This document shows, piece after piece, positions 7,171 through 16,687 of a stretch of DNA of 64,000 nt (position 1 is the first letter of the stretch; each line of letters begins with the position of its first letter). Under the pieces are notes generated by a model. It saw only the letters and a list, made by a program, of their open reading frames with translations, ran no database searches and was not told where the DNA came from. This DNA comes from Sphingosinithalassobacter sp. CS137 (lineage in GTDB: Bacteria; Pseudomonadota; Alphaproteobacteria; Sphingomonadales; Sphingomonadaceae): assembly GCF_014334115.1 (NCBI RefSeq), contig NZ_CP060494.1, positions 1,054,001 through 1,118,000 of the forward strand. The letters are read 5' to 3'. Both the position numbers and the translations under genes were made by a program.

Positions 7171-8538
7171 TCACCGCCCCAGCAAATGCTCCACGAACGC
7201 CCCGAGCGTCCTGAATCCCGCTACTTCCAGCGCGCTCTTTTCCACGCCGCTCGCCGGAGCCATCGCTTTGCCGAAGCCGAGTTTCGCGGCTTCGCGGCAG
7301 CGCAGGGTGGCGTGCGCCACAGGGCGGACTTCGCCTGACAGGGCGAGTTCGCCGAAGGCCACTGCGTCGGTCGGCACGGGCCGCTCGCTGAGCGCCGAGA
7401 CGAGCGCCGCCGCTACCGCGAGGTCGGCGGCGGGATCGGCGACGCGATAGCCGCCGGCGATGTTGAGATAGACTTCGCTGGTCGAGAAGCTGAGGCCGCA
7501 GCGCGCTTCGAGCACGGCGAGGATCATCGCGAGCCGGGCGCTGTCCCAGCCGACCACCGCGCGGCGGGGGGTGGCGCCGCTGGCGAGGCGCACGACGAGC
7601 GCCTGAATCTCGACGAGCACGGGGCGCGTGCCCTCCAGCGCGGGGAAGACCACGGTGCCCGAGATGCTTTCGTCACGGTCCGACAGGAACAGCGAGGAGG
7701 GGTTGCCGACCTCGCTCAGCCCCTCGCTCGCCATGGCGAACACGCCGATTTCGTCAGTGCCGCCGAAGCGGTTCTTCACCGCGCGCAGAATGCGATACTG
7801 GTGACTGCGCTCGCCCTCGAACGCGAGCACCGTATCGACCATGTGCTCGAGCACGCGCGGGCCGGCGATGCTGCCGTCCTTGGTCACATGCCCCACGAGC
7901 ACCAGCGCGGTGCCGCGTTCCTTGGCGAAGCGGATCAGCTCCTGCGCCGAGGCGCGCACCTGGCTGACCGTGCCCGGCGCGCCTTCGATCAGGTCCGAAT
8001 GCATCGTCTGGATCGAATCGATCACGAGCAGCGCGGGCGCCTGCCCCTGCCCCAGCGTGGTGAGGATGTCGCGCACGCTGGTCGCCGCGGCGAGCTGCAC
8101 GGGCGCGCTGCCGAGCCCGAGGCGCCGCGCGCGCAGCCGCACCTGATCCGCCGCCTCCTCGCCCGAGACATAGGCGACGCGCCGCCCGGCGAGCGCCAGC
8201 TTCGCCGCGGCCTGAAGCAGCAGCGTCGACTTGCCGATGCCGGGATCGCCGCCGATGAGCGTCGCCGACGCTTCGACGAAGCCGCCGCCCAGCGCGCGAT
8301 CGAGCTCGGCGATGCCGGTCGCCATCCGATCGGGCAGCGGGATTTCGGAATCGAGCCCGGAGAGCGCGATCGCGCGCCCGCCCGATTGGAGATTATGCTT
8401 GGCCTGAAACGGCGTGACGACCGCGCCGGCATCCTCGACCAGCGTGTTCCAGTCGCCGCAATCGGCGCATTGCCCCGCCCATTTCGACGCGACCGAGCCG
8501 CATTGCTGGCAGACATAGCGTTTCTGGGATTTCGCCAT
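7171..8538 (-). CDS. radA: DNA repair protein RadA (Sms)
   Basis: A 455-residue RecA-like ATPase involved in recombination intermediate processing. Visible in order: a C4 zinc finger (YVCQQCGS ... CADCGDW, cysteines about 10, 13, 24, 27), Walker A GGDPGIGKST, Walker B-type LLVIDSIQT, the RadA-specific KNRFGGTDEIG motif, and a C-terminal Lon-protease-like domain containing FGELALSGEVRPV. ATG 8538 gives the normal MAKSQKRY start; an ATG four codons upstream is less likely. The usual downstream neighbour cvpA is displaced by the accessory insert at 3.4-7.1 kb. Divergent from the glycosyltransferase gene. Confidence 0.96.
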   Translation of the reverse strand: MAKSQKRYVCQQCGSVASKWAGQCADCGDWNTLVEDAGAVVTPFQAKHNLQSGGRAIALSGLDSEIPLPDRMATGIAELDRALGGGFVEASATLIGGDPGIGKSTLLLQAAAKLALAGRRVAYVSGEEAADQVRLRARRLGLGSAPVQLAAATSVRDILTTLGQGQAPALLVIDSIQTMHSDLIEGAPGTVSQVRASAQELIRFAKERGTALVLVGHVTKDGSIAGPRVLEHMVDTVLAFEGERSHQYRILRAVKNRFGGTDEIGVFAMASEGLSEVGNPSSLFLSDRDESISGTVVFPALEGTRPVLVEIQALVVRLASGATPRRAVVGWDSARLAMILAVLEARCGLSFSTSEVYLNIAGGYRVADPAADLAVAAALVSALSERPVPTDAVAFGELALSGEVRPVAHATLRCREAAKLGFGKAMAPASGVEKSALEVAGFRTLGAFVEHLLGR

Positions 8539-8637
8539 GGCGGCAGCCATAGCGCAGACGGAACGATAAGGGAACAGATTCGGGACGGGAGCGCAACCAG
8601 TGGACGCCCGTTTCGCGCGCGGCTATCGCCGCCGCCG

Positions 8638-9792
8638 ATGAAGGCATCCGATCTCCGCGTGGCGCTGTTCAGCGGCAACTACAACTATGTTCGCGACGGC
8701 GCCAATCAGGCGCTGAACCGGCTGGCGGAATATCTGCTGCGCAAGGGCGTCACGCTGCGCGTCTATTCGCCGACGACCGACACGCCCGCATTCGAGCCCA
8801 CCGGCGAGCTGGTATCGGTGCCCGCCGTGCCGCTGCCGGGAGGGCGCGACGAATATCGGCTGGCGCTCGGCCTGCCCGGCTCGATCCGCAAGGATCTGCG
8901 CGCCTATCGGCCCAACATCGTCCATATCGCCGCGCCCGAGATCCTGGGTCATCGCGCGGTCAGCTGGGCACGCCGCAACGGCATCGCTTCGGTCGCGTCG
9001 GTCCACACGCGGTTCGAGACCTATGCGCAATATTATCGGCTCGGCTTTCTCGAGCCGCTGATGATCTATCTCCAGACGCGGCTCTACAATCGCGTCGACG
9101 GCGTGGTGACGCCCGCGCCGATGATGTCGGACCTGCTGCGCGGCTGGGGCGTGGAAACGCCGATCCGCGAATGGGCCCGCGGCGTGAACCACGATCAGTT
9201 CGCGCCCGCCCGCCGCAGCCTCGAGTGGCGCCGCAGCCTGGGGATCGGCGACGGCGAGCTGGTGATCGGCTTCCTCAGCCGGCTGGTGCTCGAAAAGGGC
9301 CTCGACGTCTTTGCCGAGACGATCGGCGAGCTGGAACGCCGCGGCGTGCCGCACCGGGTGCTGATCGTCGGCAAGGGCCCCGCCCACGACTGGGTTGCCG
9401 AGCGGGTGCCGAACGCGATCTTCACCGGCTTTCTGACCGGCGAGGATCTGGGCCGCGCAGTCGCGTCGATGGACGTGTTCCTCTTCCCCTCGGTCACCGA
9501 GACCTTCGGCAACGTCACGCTGGAGGCGATGGCGGCGGGCGTGCCGGTGGTCGCCGCGAACGCCACCGGGGCCGGCAGCCTCGTGGAAGAAGGTGTGTCG
9601 GGCTATCTCATCGAGCCGCGCGCCATCGCCGACTATGCCGACGCGATCGAGCGGCTGGCGGCCGATCCGGCATTGCGCGCACGCATGGGCGCGGCCGGCC
9701 ACCAGCGCGCCCAGGCCTATCACTGGGATCGCGTCAACCAGCACGTCGTCGACATGTATCTCGACGTACTGGCGCGCCGGGACGCGCGCTGA
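8638..9792 (+). CDS. GT4-family glycosyltransferase (glycosyltransferase family 1 fold)
   Basis: A 384-residue cytoplasmic or peripheral membrane enzyme of GT-B fold. The N-terminal domain begins RVALFSGNYNYVRDGANQAL. The C-terminal nucleotide-sugar domain contains GFLSRLVLEKGLDVFAE and the E-x7-E motif in TETFGNVTLEAMAAG. It resembles the MgtA/SqdX-like group of alpha-glycosyltransferases that modify lipids, but acceptor and donor cannot be read from sequence. The start ATG 8638 matches the beginning of the fold; the frame is open much further upstream only because it shadows radA. It stands alone, with no polysaccharide cluster nearby. Confidence 0.88.
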   Translation: MKASDLRVALFSGNYNYVRDGANQALNRLAEYLLRKGVTLRVYSPTTDTPAFEPTGELVSVPAVPLPGGRDEYRLALGLPGSIRKDLRAYRPNIVHIAAPEILGHRAVSWARRNGIASVASVHTRFETYAQYYRLGFLEPLMIYLQTRLYNRVDGVVTPAPMMSDLLRGWGVETPIREWARGVNHDQFAPARRSLEWRRSLGIGDGELVIGFLSRLVLEKGLDVFAETIGELERRGVPHRVLIVGKGPAHDWVAERVPNAIFTGFLTGEDLGRAVASMDVFLFPSVTETFGNVTLEAMAAGVPVVAANATGAGSLVEEGVSGYLIEPRAIADYADAIERLAADPALRARMGAAGHQRAQAYHWDRVNQHVVDMYLDVLARRDAR

Positions 9793-9795
9793 GGC

Positions 9796-10106
9796 TCATT
9801 TCCAGTCGAACGTGAGCGGCGCCTCGCGGAAGGCGAACCGGTCGAGGTGCCGCGCGACCACGTCCTTCATCGCTTCGAGCTGCTCCTCGACGCTCGCCTC
9901 GATCCGCACGTCGAGCGCAGTGTCGCGGGCGTCGAAGGTCACCAGCGCGTCGCCGGGGAAGGTTCCCGCCCTGCCCTCCGCCGGAAAGCGAACCGCGCCG
10001 TGCGCCTCGTCGAACGTGACCTCCAGATTGTGCGACCAGTGCTTGCACAGTTGCTGGAGATAGCGGCTGCCGTTTTCGGTCGGCACCGATGCCGTCGCGC
10101 GCACGC

Positions 10107-10110
<4 letters not shown>
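9796..10110 (-). CDS. DUF2218 family protein
   Basis: A 104-residue protein of the DUF2218 family, recognised by the opening SVRATASVPTENGSRYLQQLCKHW and a compact alpha-beta length of about 100. Function is unknown; homologues often lie beside siderophore-reductase or PadR-type regulator genes. ATG 10110 overlaps the stop of the PadR gene by four bases, so the two form one operon and this gene is probably under the same palindromic operator. It lacks signal and membrane segments. Confidence 0.82.
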
Positions 10111-10715
<605 letters not shown>

Positions 10716-10743
10716 AGCTCGTTCCTTCATGATAAGATGCAAA

Positions 10744-10757
10744 CAAGATATATCTTG
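10744..10757. promoter_or_regulatory. 14-bp palindrome, probable PadR operator
   Basis: CAAGATATATCTTG is a perfect palindrome 29 bp upstream of the PadR start, in an otherwise GC-rich region. Position and AT-rich centre fit a PadR-type autorepression site. Confidence 0.7.
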
Positions 10758-10906
10758 AAAGCCGATCCGCAAGTCTGCCTCTGCCGCTTTTTCACCAATC
10801 GTTAACGCCGTCGCGAACCGTCTCGCGCTGGAACGGCTGAAATCCGGGGGTGGCGCGCGCCGCGCGGGAACGTCATCGTGGCCCGGGAATCGGAGGAGGA
10901 GCTCGA

Positions 10907-11611
10907 ATGTCCGGCAAGCCACACCCCGCCGCAGTGGTGGTCGCCGCCCTGTTGATGGGCGCCATGGCGCTGCTGCTCGGCTCGCAGATCTTCAAGACGG
11001 TCGCCTATGCGGTCGAGGCGCCGACGAACGGCCAGCCCGTTGCGCCGCCCGCCGCAAGCGCGGCGCAACCGGAGGAACAGGCGCCGCCCGCCCCGTCTCC
11101 GGCGCCCGCGGCCGAGCCCGCGGCACCCGCAGTCCCCGACGACCATTTCGTCATACGCCGCGTGCTGCCGATCGACGGCCCGATCGAATTCGGCACCTAT
11201 TATTGGGATGCGGAGGGCGTGCCCGAGGGCGAGCTCGTCATCACGATCGATCTGGAGGCGCAGACGCTCTCGGTCTTCCGCGAGGGATATGAGATCGGCG
11301 CCACCGCCATTCTCTATGGATCCGACGAAAAGCCGACGCCGCTCGGCAATTTCACGATCACCGAGAAGGACGCCGATCACGTCTCGAACCTCTACGGCGC
11401 ACCGATGCCGTTCATGCTGCGCCTGACCAACGACGGCATCTCGATCCATGGCAGCGAAGTCGAATGGGGCTATGCCACCCACGGCTGCATCGGAGTGCCG
11501 GTGGAATTCGCCGAGCTGCTGTTCGACCTGGCCGCGCTCGGCGATCGCGTGATCATCACGCAGGGCGAGCGGATCACGGTAGGCGATGCGATCGCGCCGG
11601 CGCAGAGCTGA
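10907..11611 (+). CDS. L,D-transpeptidase (YkuD domain) family protein
   Basis: A 234-residue envelope protein. An N-terminal hydrophobic segment (residues about 8-27) acts as signal or anchor. A Pro/Ala-rich linker covers 38-76, and a YkuD catalytic domain covers about 108-226. H181 (SIHGSE) and the motif THGCIG with C194 give the active-site His and Cys. The family makes 3-3 peptidoglycan cross-links or attaches proteins to peptidoglycan. ATG 10907 follows a strong AGGAGGAG. It is divergent from the PadR operon, and the intervening region may carry both promoters. Confidence 0.9.
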   Translation: MSGKPHPAAVVVAALLMGAMALLLGSQIFKTVAYAVEAPTNGQPVAPPAASAAQPEEQAPPAPSPAPAAEPAAPAVPDDHFVIRRVLPIDGPIEFGTYYWDAEGVPEGELVITIDLEAQTLSVFREGYEIGATAILYGSDEKPTPLGNFTITEKDADHVSNLYGAPMPFMLRLTNDGISIHGSEVEWGYATHGCIGVPVEFAELLFDLAALGDRVIITQGERITVGDAIAPAQS

Positions 11612-11617
11612 GCCGGC

Positions 11618-12787
11618 TCAGCGCGCCATCAGCATTTCGCGCACGCCGCTGCGCACCATCGGCAGGCGCTGCCCGAGGCGCAGCACCATGTGGCGCGCGG
11701 CGCGACCGGGCAGCGTCTCGTCGGTGTAGAGGCGCACCAGCGCGTTGGTTCCGGCGTAGAGCGGCCAGGCGGCCCGACGATGCGCCCGCTCGTACCGGCG
11801 CAGCACGGTGTCGCTGCCGATGTCACGGCGGGAGCGCGCCGCCGCCCGCACTGCGTCGGCAAGCAGTTGCTGACCGCTCAACCCCAGGTTGAACCCATGG
11901 GCCGTCACCGGATGCATGCCCACGGCGGCATCGCCGATCAGCGCCGCGCGCGTTGCCGCGAAGTGGCGGGACCATGTCATCGCCAGCGGATAGACGTGCC
12001 GCCCCCCTTCGAGACGCATCGCGCCCAGCCGTCCCCGATAGCGCCGCTCGAGTTCGGCAGCGAACGCGCCCTCCTCAATCGCCGCCAGCCTTTCGATCTG
12101 TGCGGAGGGCAGCGTCACCACCGCCGACGACCGATCGCCGTTCAGGGGGAGCATCGCGATCGTCTGATGATGATCGAACCACTCCGTCGCGACGCTATCG
12201 TGCGGCCGCGCATGCTCCACCCGCGCGACGAGCATCGAACGCCCGATCCGCTGGATCTCGGCCGCGATGCCGAGCTTGTCCCGCACCCAGGAAAATCGCG
12301 AGTCCGCGCCGACCAGCAGCTTCGCGCGCAGGCGGGTTCCGTCCGCGAGCACCGCCTCGACCCCTTCCCTGCCGGTCCGCACGCTCGCGACCTCGGCGTC
12401 CGACCTGATCTCCACTCCGGGCTGCTGCGCCACGCATGCGTACAGCGCCGCTCGAATTCGGTGGTTGGAGACGAGCCGGCCCAATGCGTCGGCGCCCGTG
12501 CCGCCGGTGTCGAAGCTGAGCGCGAATGGCGACTGGCCGTTCAGCACGCGTGCGGCGCGAAGCGGTGCCTTGTCTTCCTCGGCGATCCGTTCCCACGCGC
12601 CGAGTTCCGAGAGAATGGCCATCGAACGATGCGTCAGCGCGATTTCGCGCCCGTCGTCGGCCGGCTCCGCGATCGCGGCGAGCGGCTGACGCTCGAGCAG
12701 CGTTACCGACAGTCCCGAGCCATTCAGCGCCCGCGCAAAGGCGAGGCCCGCCGGTCCACCGCCGATGATGAGCACGTCGCTTTGCAT
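11618..12787 (-). CDS. FAD-dependent monooxygenase, UbiH/UbiF/Coq6-like
   Basis: A 389-residue flavoprotein hydroxylase. The N-terminus has the FAD Rossmann motif IIGGGPAGLAFARAL, the middle LLVGADSRFSWVR and the C-terminal part LIGDAAVGMHPVTAHGFNLGLSG, the second FAD-binding signature of aromatic hydroxylases. This group includes ubiquinone-ring hydroxylases. Which ring position is modified cannot be decided, and it could be a non-ubiquinone oxygenase. ATG 12787 has GGAG five bases upstream and was chosen over ATG 12799. It ends convergently against the L,D-transpeptidase gene six bases away. Confidence 0.85.
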   Translation of the reverse strand: MQSDVLIIGGGPAGLAFARALNGSGLSVTLLERQPLAAIAEPADDGREIALTHRSMAILSELGAWERIAEEDKAPLRAARVLNGQSPFALSFDTGGTGADALGRLVSNHRIRAALYACVAQQPGVEIRSDAEVASVRTGREGVEAVLADGTRLRAKLLVGADSRFSWVRDKLGIAAEIQRIGRSMLVARVEHARPHDSVATEWFDHHQTIAMLPLNGDRSSAVVTLPSAQIERLAAIEEGAFAAELERRYRGRLGAMRLEGGRHVYPLAMTWSRHFAATRAALIGDAAVGMHPVTAHGFNLGLSGQQLLADAVRAAARSRRDIGSDTVLRRYERAHRRAAWPLYAGTNALVRLYTDETLPGRAARHMVLRLGQRLPMVRSGVREMLMAR

Positions 12788-12909
12788 AATCGCTCCCATG
12801 TCGAGCACCCCAGATGGCGCTGCCTTGCGCCACGTCAATTCTCCCAGGAGGCTTGGGGAGGATTCGCGGGCATGTAATTTCCCGCCGCGGCGCCTATCTC
12901 AGCGTCCAC

Positions 12910-14226
12910 ATGGCCGACCTTTTCGCTACCGAAGATCCCGCTGCCTCGGCGTCACCCTCCGGCGGACCGCTGGCCGATCGGCTGCGGCCGCAGCGGCTGG
13001 AGGAAGTCGTGGGTCAGCGCCATCTCACCGGCCCGGAAGGTGCGATCGGCCGCATGGTCGCGGCGGGCAAGCTCTCCTCGATGATCCTGTGGGGACCGCC
13101 CGGCACCGGCAAGACGACGATCGCACGGCTGCTGGCCGATGCGGTCGGCCTGCGCTTCGCCGCCATTTCAGCGGTTTTCTCGGGTGTCGCCGATCTCAAG
13201 AAGGTGTTCGCCGAGGCGAAGGAACATGCCCGCACGGGCAAGCGCACGCTCCTGTTCGTCGACGAAATCCACCGCTTCAATCGCGCGCAGCAGGACGGAT
13301 TCCTGCCCTATGTCGAGGACGGCACCGTCACGCTGGTCGGCGCCACTACCGAGAATCCGTCGTTCGAGCTCAATGCGGCGCTTCTTTCGCGCGCGCAGGT
13401 GCTGATCCTCCACCGCCTCGACGCAGAGGCGCTGGGCGAACTCCTCGCCCGCGCCGAGGCCGAGGAGGAGCGCCCGCTCCCGCTGGACGAGGCCGCGCGC
13501 GCAGCGCTGATCGCCAGCGCCGACGGCGACGGCCGGTTTCTGCTGAACCAGGCCGAGACGCTCTATTCTGTGAACCTCGATGCGCCGCTCGATCCCGCCG
13601 GTCTTTCCGCGCTGCTCCAGCGCCGGGTCGCGGTCTATGACAAGGATCGCGAGGGGCATTACAATCTCATCAGCGCGCTGCACAAAAGCCTGCGCGGCAG
13701 CGATCCGCAGGCCGCGCTCTATTATCTCGCGCGCATGCTGACGGCAGGGGAAGAGCCGCTCTACGTCCTGCGCCGCATCGTCCGCTTCGCCAGCGAGGAC
13801 ATCGGCCTCGCCGATCCACAGGCGTTGGTGCAATGCCTCGCCGCCAAGGACGCCTATGACTTCCTCGGCAGCCCCGAAGGCGAGCTGGCGATCGTCCAGG
13901 CCTGCCTCTATTGCGCCACTGCCCCCAAATCGAACGCCGCCTATCAGGCGCAGAAGGCCGCCTGGCGCTCGGCGAAGGAAACCGGCAGCCTGATGCCGCC
14001 GCAGAACATCCTCAACGCGCCGACCAAGCTGATGAAGGAGATCGGCTACGGCAAGGGGTATCGTTACGACCATGACAGCGAGGGCGGCTTCTCCGGCGAC
14101 GATTACTGGCCGGCGGAAATGACGCCGCAGACTTTCTACACGCCCGTCGACCGCGGCTTCGAAAAGCGCGTCGCCGAGCGCATGGCATGGTGGGACGAGC
14201 GGCGTCGCAGCCGCGCCGAGGACTGA
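12910..14226 (+). CDS. rarA: Replication-associated recombination protein A (RarA/MgsA), AAA ATPase
   Basis: A 438-residue clamp-loader-like AAA+ ATPase acting at stalled forks. Walker A GPPGTGKTT is at 62-70, Walker B FVDEIHRF around 116-123, sensor-1 VGATTENPSFELN follows, then the MgsA C-terminal domain with SALHKSLRGSD and GSPEGELAI. Length and motif order are normal. The start ATG 12910 gives MADLFA, typical of the family. No strong ribosome-binding site is obvious. It converges on the regulator gene at 14230 with a three-base gap. Confidence 0.95.
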   Translation: MADLFATEDPAASASPSGGPLADRLRPQRLEEVVGQRHLTGPEGAIGRMVAAGKLSSMILWGPPGTGKTTIARLLADAVGLRFAAISAVFSGVADLKKVFAEAKEHARTGKRTLLFVDEIHRFNRAQQDGFLPYVEDGTVTLVGATTENPSFELNAALLSRAQVLILHRLDAEALGELLARAEAEEERPLPLDEAARAALIASADGDGRFLLNQAETLYSVNLDAPLDPAGLSALLQRRVAVYDKDREGHYNLISALHKSLRGSDPQAALYYLARMLTAGEEPLYVLRRIVRFASEDIGLADPQALVQCLAAKDAYDFLGSPEGELAIVQACLYCATAPKSNAAYQAQKAAWRSAKETGSLMPPQNILNAPTKLMKEIGYGKGYRYDHDSEGGFSGDDYWPAEMTPQTFYTPVDRGFEKRVAERMAWWDERRRSRAED

Positions 14227-14229
14227 GCC

Positions 14230-15282
14230 TCAATCGCCGCGCCGGCGCGCGAACAGCATCGCAGCCACCAGACATCCGGCGAACAACGCCCCTTCCAGTC
14301 CCCCGGTGACGATGCGGCTGACCGGCCCGAAGCCATTCTCGCCGAACAGCCCGCCAAGCGAATCCAACCGCAGCCGCGAGGCCGGGAATCCCTGCACGAG
14401 CAAGTCGAGGCTTCCACCCAGCATCCGCCCCCCCAGCAGCGCGATGCCCGCGCCGGTCGCTCCACCGATGGCGGCCGCATAGGCCGCTCCGCGTCGCAGC
14501 GAACGCGCGCTCCGCACCGCGAGCCACCAGCCGAACCCTGCCGCGCCACCCAGCAGCGCGCCCTCTGCCGCTCCCGTGATCGCCCGCGGCGCATGGCCGA
14601 ACAGCAACATCAGCGCGTCGAGCCCCAGCAGCTTGACCAGCCCACCGATCACCAGTCCGCCGGCGGCCCCGCCCGCGATGCCCCACGCCGCGCGTCCCGC
14701 CGACAGGCGCTGTGCCGCGGCGATCCCGAACGAAACGCCCGCGCCTCCCAACAGCGCAATCACCACCGTCACCACCGTCAGGACGAGCAACACCGACGCG
14801 CCGCCGACGTCGGTCTGACCCGCCTGCACCGCCGCAAGAAAGCCGTAGAACAGCCCGCCGACCACCCCTGCTGCACAGGCCCCGGCCGTTCCCGCGGCGC
14901 CGAGGCGCAGCACTTCCGGACGCGCCGCCAAGGCAGAATTCCGGTCAGCGAGCCGAGCCGAGCCGGCTTCGGCCACGGGGGCGACGAAACGATAGCCGTG
15001 CTTGGGCACGGTTTCGATGAACCGCGGGTTGGCGGCATCGTCGCCCAGCTGCCGCCGCAGCGTGCGGATGCACTGAGTCAGCGCCTCGTCGGTCACCGGA
15101 ACGCCGCGCCAGACCTCGTCGAGAAACCGCTCCTTCGAGACCAGCCGCCCCTGTTCGCGTACGAGCAGCGCCAGCGCGTCGAAATAGCGCGCGTTGAGTT
15201 CCACCGGCACGCCGCCGCGGATAAGCTGACGGTCGGCCGGATCGAGCAGGAATTGATCGAAGGCGAAGCAGCCCGATGCCAT
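14230..15282 (-). CDS. Membrane-anchored OmpR/PhoB-type winged-helix protein (CadC-like layout)
   Basis: A 350-residue protein. Residues 1-103 are a trans_reg_C DNA-binding domain (RGGVPVELNARYFDALALLV, then RRQLGDDAANPRFIETVPKHGYRF). There is no receiver domain. From about 126 onward the sequence is mostly hydrophobic, with several Gly/Ala-rich predicted transmembrane helices and no large periplasmic sensor domain, unlike classical CadC. The signal it senses and its targets are unknown. ATG 15282 begins directly before the domain. The neighbouring rarA gene is probably unrelated. Confidence 0.82.
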   Translation of the reverse strand: MASGCFAFDQFLLDPADRQLIRGGVPVELNARYFDALALLVREQGRLVSKERFLDEVWRGVPVTDEALTQCIRTLRRQLGDDAANPRFIETVPKHGYRFVAPVAEAGSARLADRNSALAARPEVLRLGAAGTAGACAAGVVGGLFYGFLAAVQAGQTDVGGASVLLVLTVVTVVIALLGGAGVSFGIAAAQRLSAGRAAWGIAGGAAGGLVIGGLVKLLGLDALMLLFGHAPRAITGAAEGALLGGAAGFGWWLAVRSARSLRRGAAYAAAIGGATGAGIALLGGRMLGGSLDLLVQGFPASRLRLDSLGGLFGENGFGPVSRIVTGGLEGALFAGCLVAAMLFARRRGD

Positions 15283-15401
15283 GCGTCAGCGGAATCCCGT
15301 ACTAGCTACCTGCTCGGCCTGCCGACCACCGACAGGCCGCGACGTTCGTTCAGCAATGGAGGCAAAGCAATGGCAAAAGCGGCACCAAGGGGGGATAGAG
15401 C

Positions 15402-16271
15402 CTGAGCCGCTTCAGCCAATTCGTCGCGATCGACTGGTCCGGGCAAGCCGTTGCGCGCCCGAAAGGGCTGGCAGTCGCGCGCGCGCGGGATGGCGCCGGC
15501 CCGCCCGAGCTGATCCGGCGAGACGGCGGCTGGTCTCGCGGCGCGATTCTCGACTGGCTGGTGGAGATCGCCGAAGCGGGGAGCGATACATTGATCGGCC
15601 TTGATCTTTCGCCTGCCTTCCCCTTCGCCGATCACGGCGCCTTCTTCCCAGGATGGGATGCCAGCCCGGCTGATGCAAAGGCGCTCTGGGCGCTCGTGGA
15701 GGAGCTGAGCGCGGCGGACCCGCATCTCGCCGCCACCAGCTTCGTCGCGCATCCGGAGGCGCGTCGCCACTTCCGGCAGCGCTTCGATTGCGGCGACCTC
15801 TTCCCGGCAGGTCGCGGCCGCTTCCGCGTGGTCGAGCATGGGCAGGAGGCGATGCGGCTCTCCCCCTACAGCTGCTTCAATCTTGTCGGCGCCAGTCAGG
15901 TCGGCAAATCGAGCCTCACCGGCATGCGGGTCTTTCACCGGCTTGCAGGGCGCATCCCGTTCTGGCCGTTCGATCCCTTGCCGGAGCGCGGACCCGTGCT
16001 GGTCGAAATCTATACCGCGCTTCCCGCGCGCCTGGCGGGCATGCGCAAGGGCATCTCCAAGATTCGCGACGCCGCCACGCTGGACGCGATGCTCGAAGCA
16101 TTCGGATCGGCGCCGCACGCGCCGCTCGCCCGCTATGACGATCACGCCACCGACGCGATTCTCTCTGCCGCCTGGCTTCGCGCCGCCGCGGAAAGCCCCA
16201 TGCTTTGGGCTCCGTCGGGGCTGACGCCCGACATTGCGCGCACCGAGGGCTGGACCTTCGGCGTCGTGTGA
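15402..16271 (+). CDS. Conserved hypothetical protein (RNase H-like 'AIDWSG' fold), apparent CTG start
   Basis: A 289-residue protein with N-terminal FVAIDWSGQAVARPKG and LIGLDLSPAFPF, patterns typical of the RNase H-like/DUF429-type group that carry acidic residues early in beta strands. The catalytic role is unknown. The frame has a stop at 15396 and no ATG, GTG or TTG before GTG 15561, which would delete the conserved N-terminus. CTG 15402 lies about seven bases after a GGGGGG run, so a CTG start is proposed. An upstream frameshift or sequence error is the alternative. tRNA-Thr follows 19 bases after the stop. Confidence 0.7.
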   Translation: MSRFSQFVAIDWSGQAVARPKGLAVARARDGAGPPELIRRDGGWSRGAILDWLVEIAEAGSDTLIGLDLSPAFPFADHGAFFPGWDASPADAKALWALVEELSAADPHLAATSFVAHPEARRHFRQRFDCGDLFPAGRGRFRVVEHGQEAMRLSPYSCFNLVGASQVGKSSLTGMRVFHRLAGRIPFWPFDPLPERGPVLVEIYTALPARLAGMRKGISKIRDAATLDAMLEAFGSAPHAPLARYDDHATDAILSAAWLRAAAESPMLWAPSGLTPDIARTEGWTFGVV

Positions 16272-16290
16272 CGCATGGGTCCCGAGCCGG

Positions 16291-16366
16291 GCCGGTTTAG
16301 CTCAGTTGGTAGAGCAGCGGTTTTGTAAACCGAAGGTCGCGGGTTCGAATCCTGCAACCGGCACCA
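16291..16366 (+). tRNA. tRNA-Thr (anticodon TGT)
   Basis: A 76-nt cloverleaf. The acceptor GCCGGTT pairs with AACCGGC, the D-arm is GCTCAGTTGGTAGAGC, the loop TTTGTAA carries anticodon TGT, the T-arm is CGGGTTCGAATCCTG, and CCA is encoded. The base pair at the top of the anticodon stem is a G-A mismatch. Confidence 0.96.
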
Positions 16367-16528
16367 GCCTTCCCGCCAGATCCGGTGCGGTGCGGTGTGA
16401 CTTCAACACACGGATTCACGCAAAGCACCGGCGCCATCGCCGGCGGCTTCGATCAGCGTACGCATATTCGGAGTGCAATCGAGCCGGTCGATCAGAGCGG
16501 CGGAAATCCGCGGGACTCTAGGGGGGAA

Positions 16529-16604
16529 TGGTGGAGCCGAGGGGGATCGAACCCCTGACCTTCGCAATGCCATTGCGACGCTCTCCCAGCTGAGCTACGG
16601 CCCC
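16529..16604 (-). tRNA. tRNA-Ala (anticodon GGC)
   Basis: A 76-nt cloverleaf on the minus strand. It starts GGGGCCGTAGCTCAGCTGGG, has anticodon stem-loop CGCAATGGCATTGCG with anticodon GGC and T-arm GGGGTTCGATCCCC, and encodes CCA. It lies between tRNA-Thr and the FYDLN gene, on the opposite strand to tRNA-Thr. Confidence 0.96.
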
Positions 16605-16687
16605 ACACCCCGGGAAGGCGACGGGCTTTAGTCAGCCGCCGCGGTTTTGGCAAGCACCTCCGAACCGGTTTCGGAGGTGCTCCGGAA

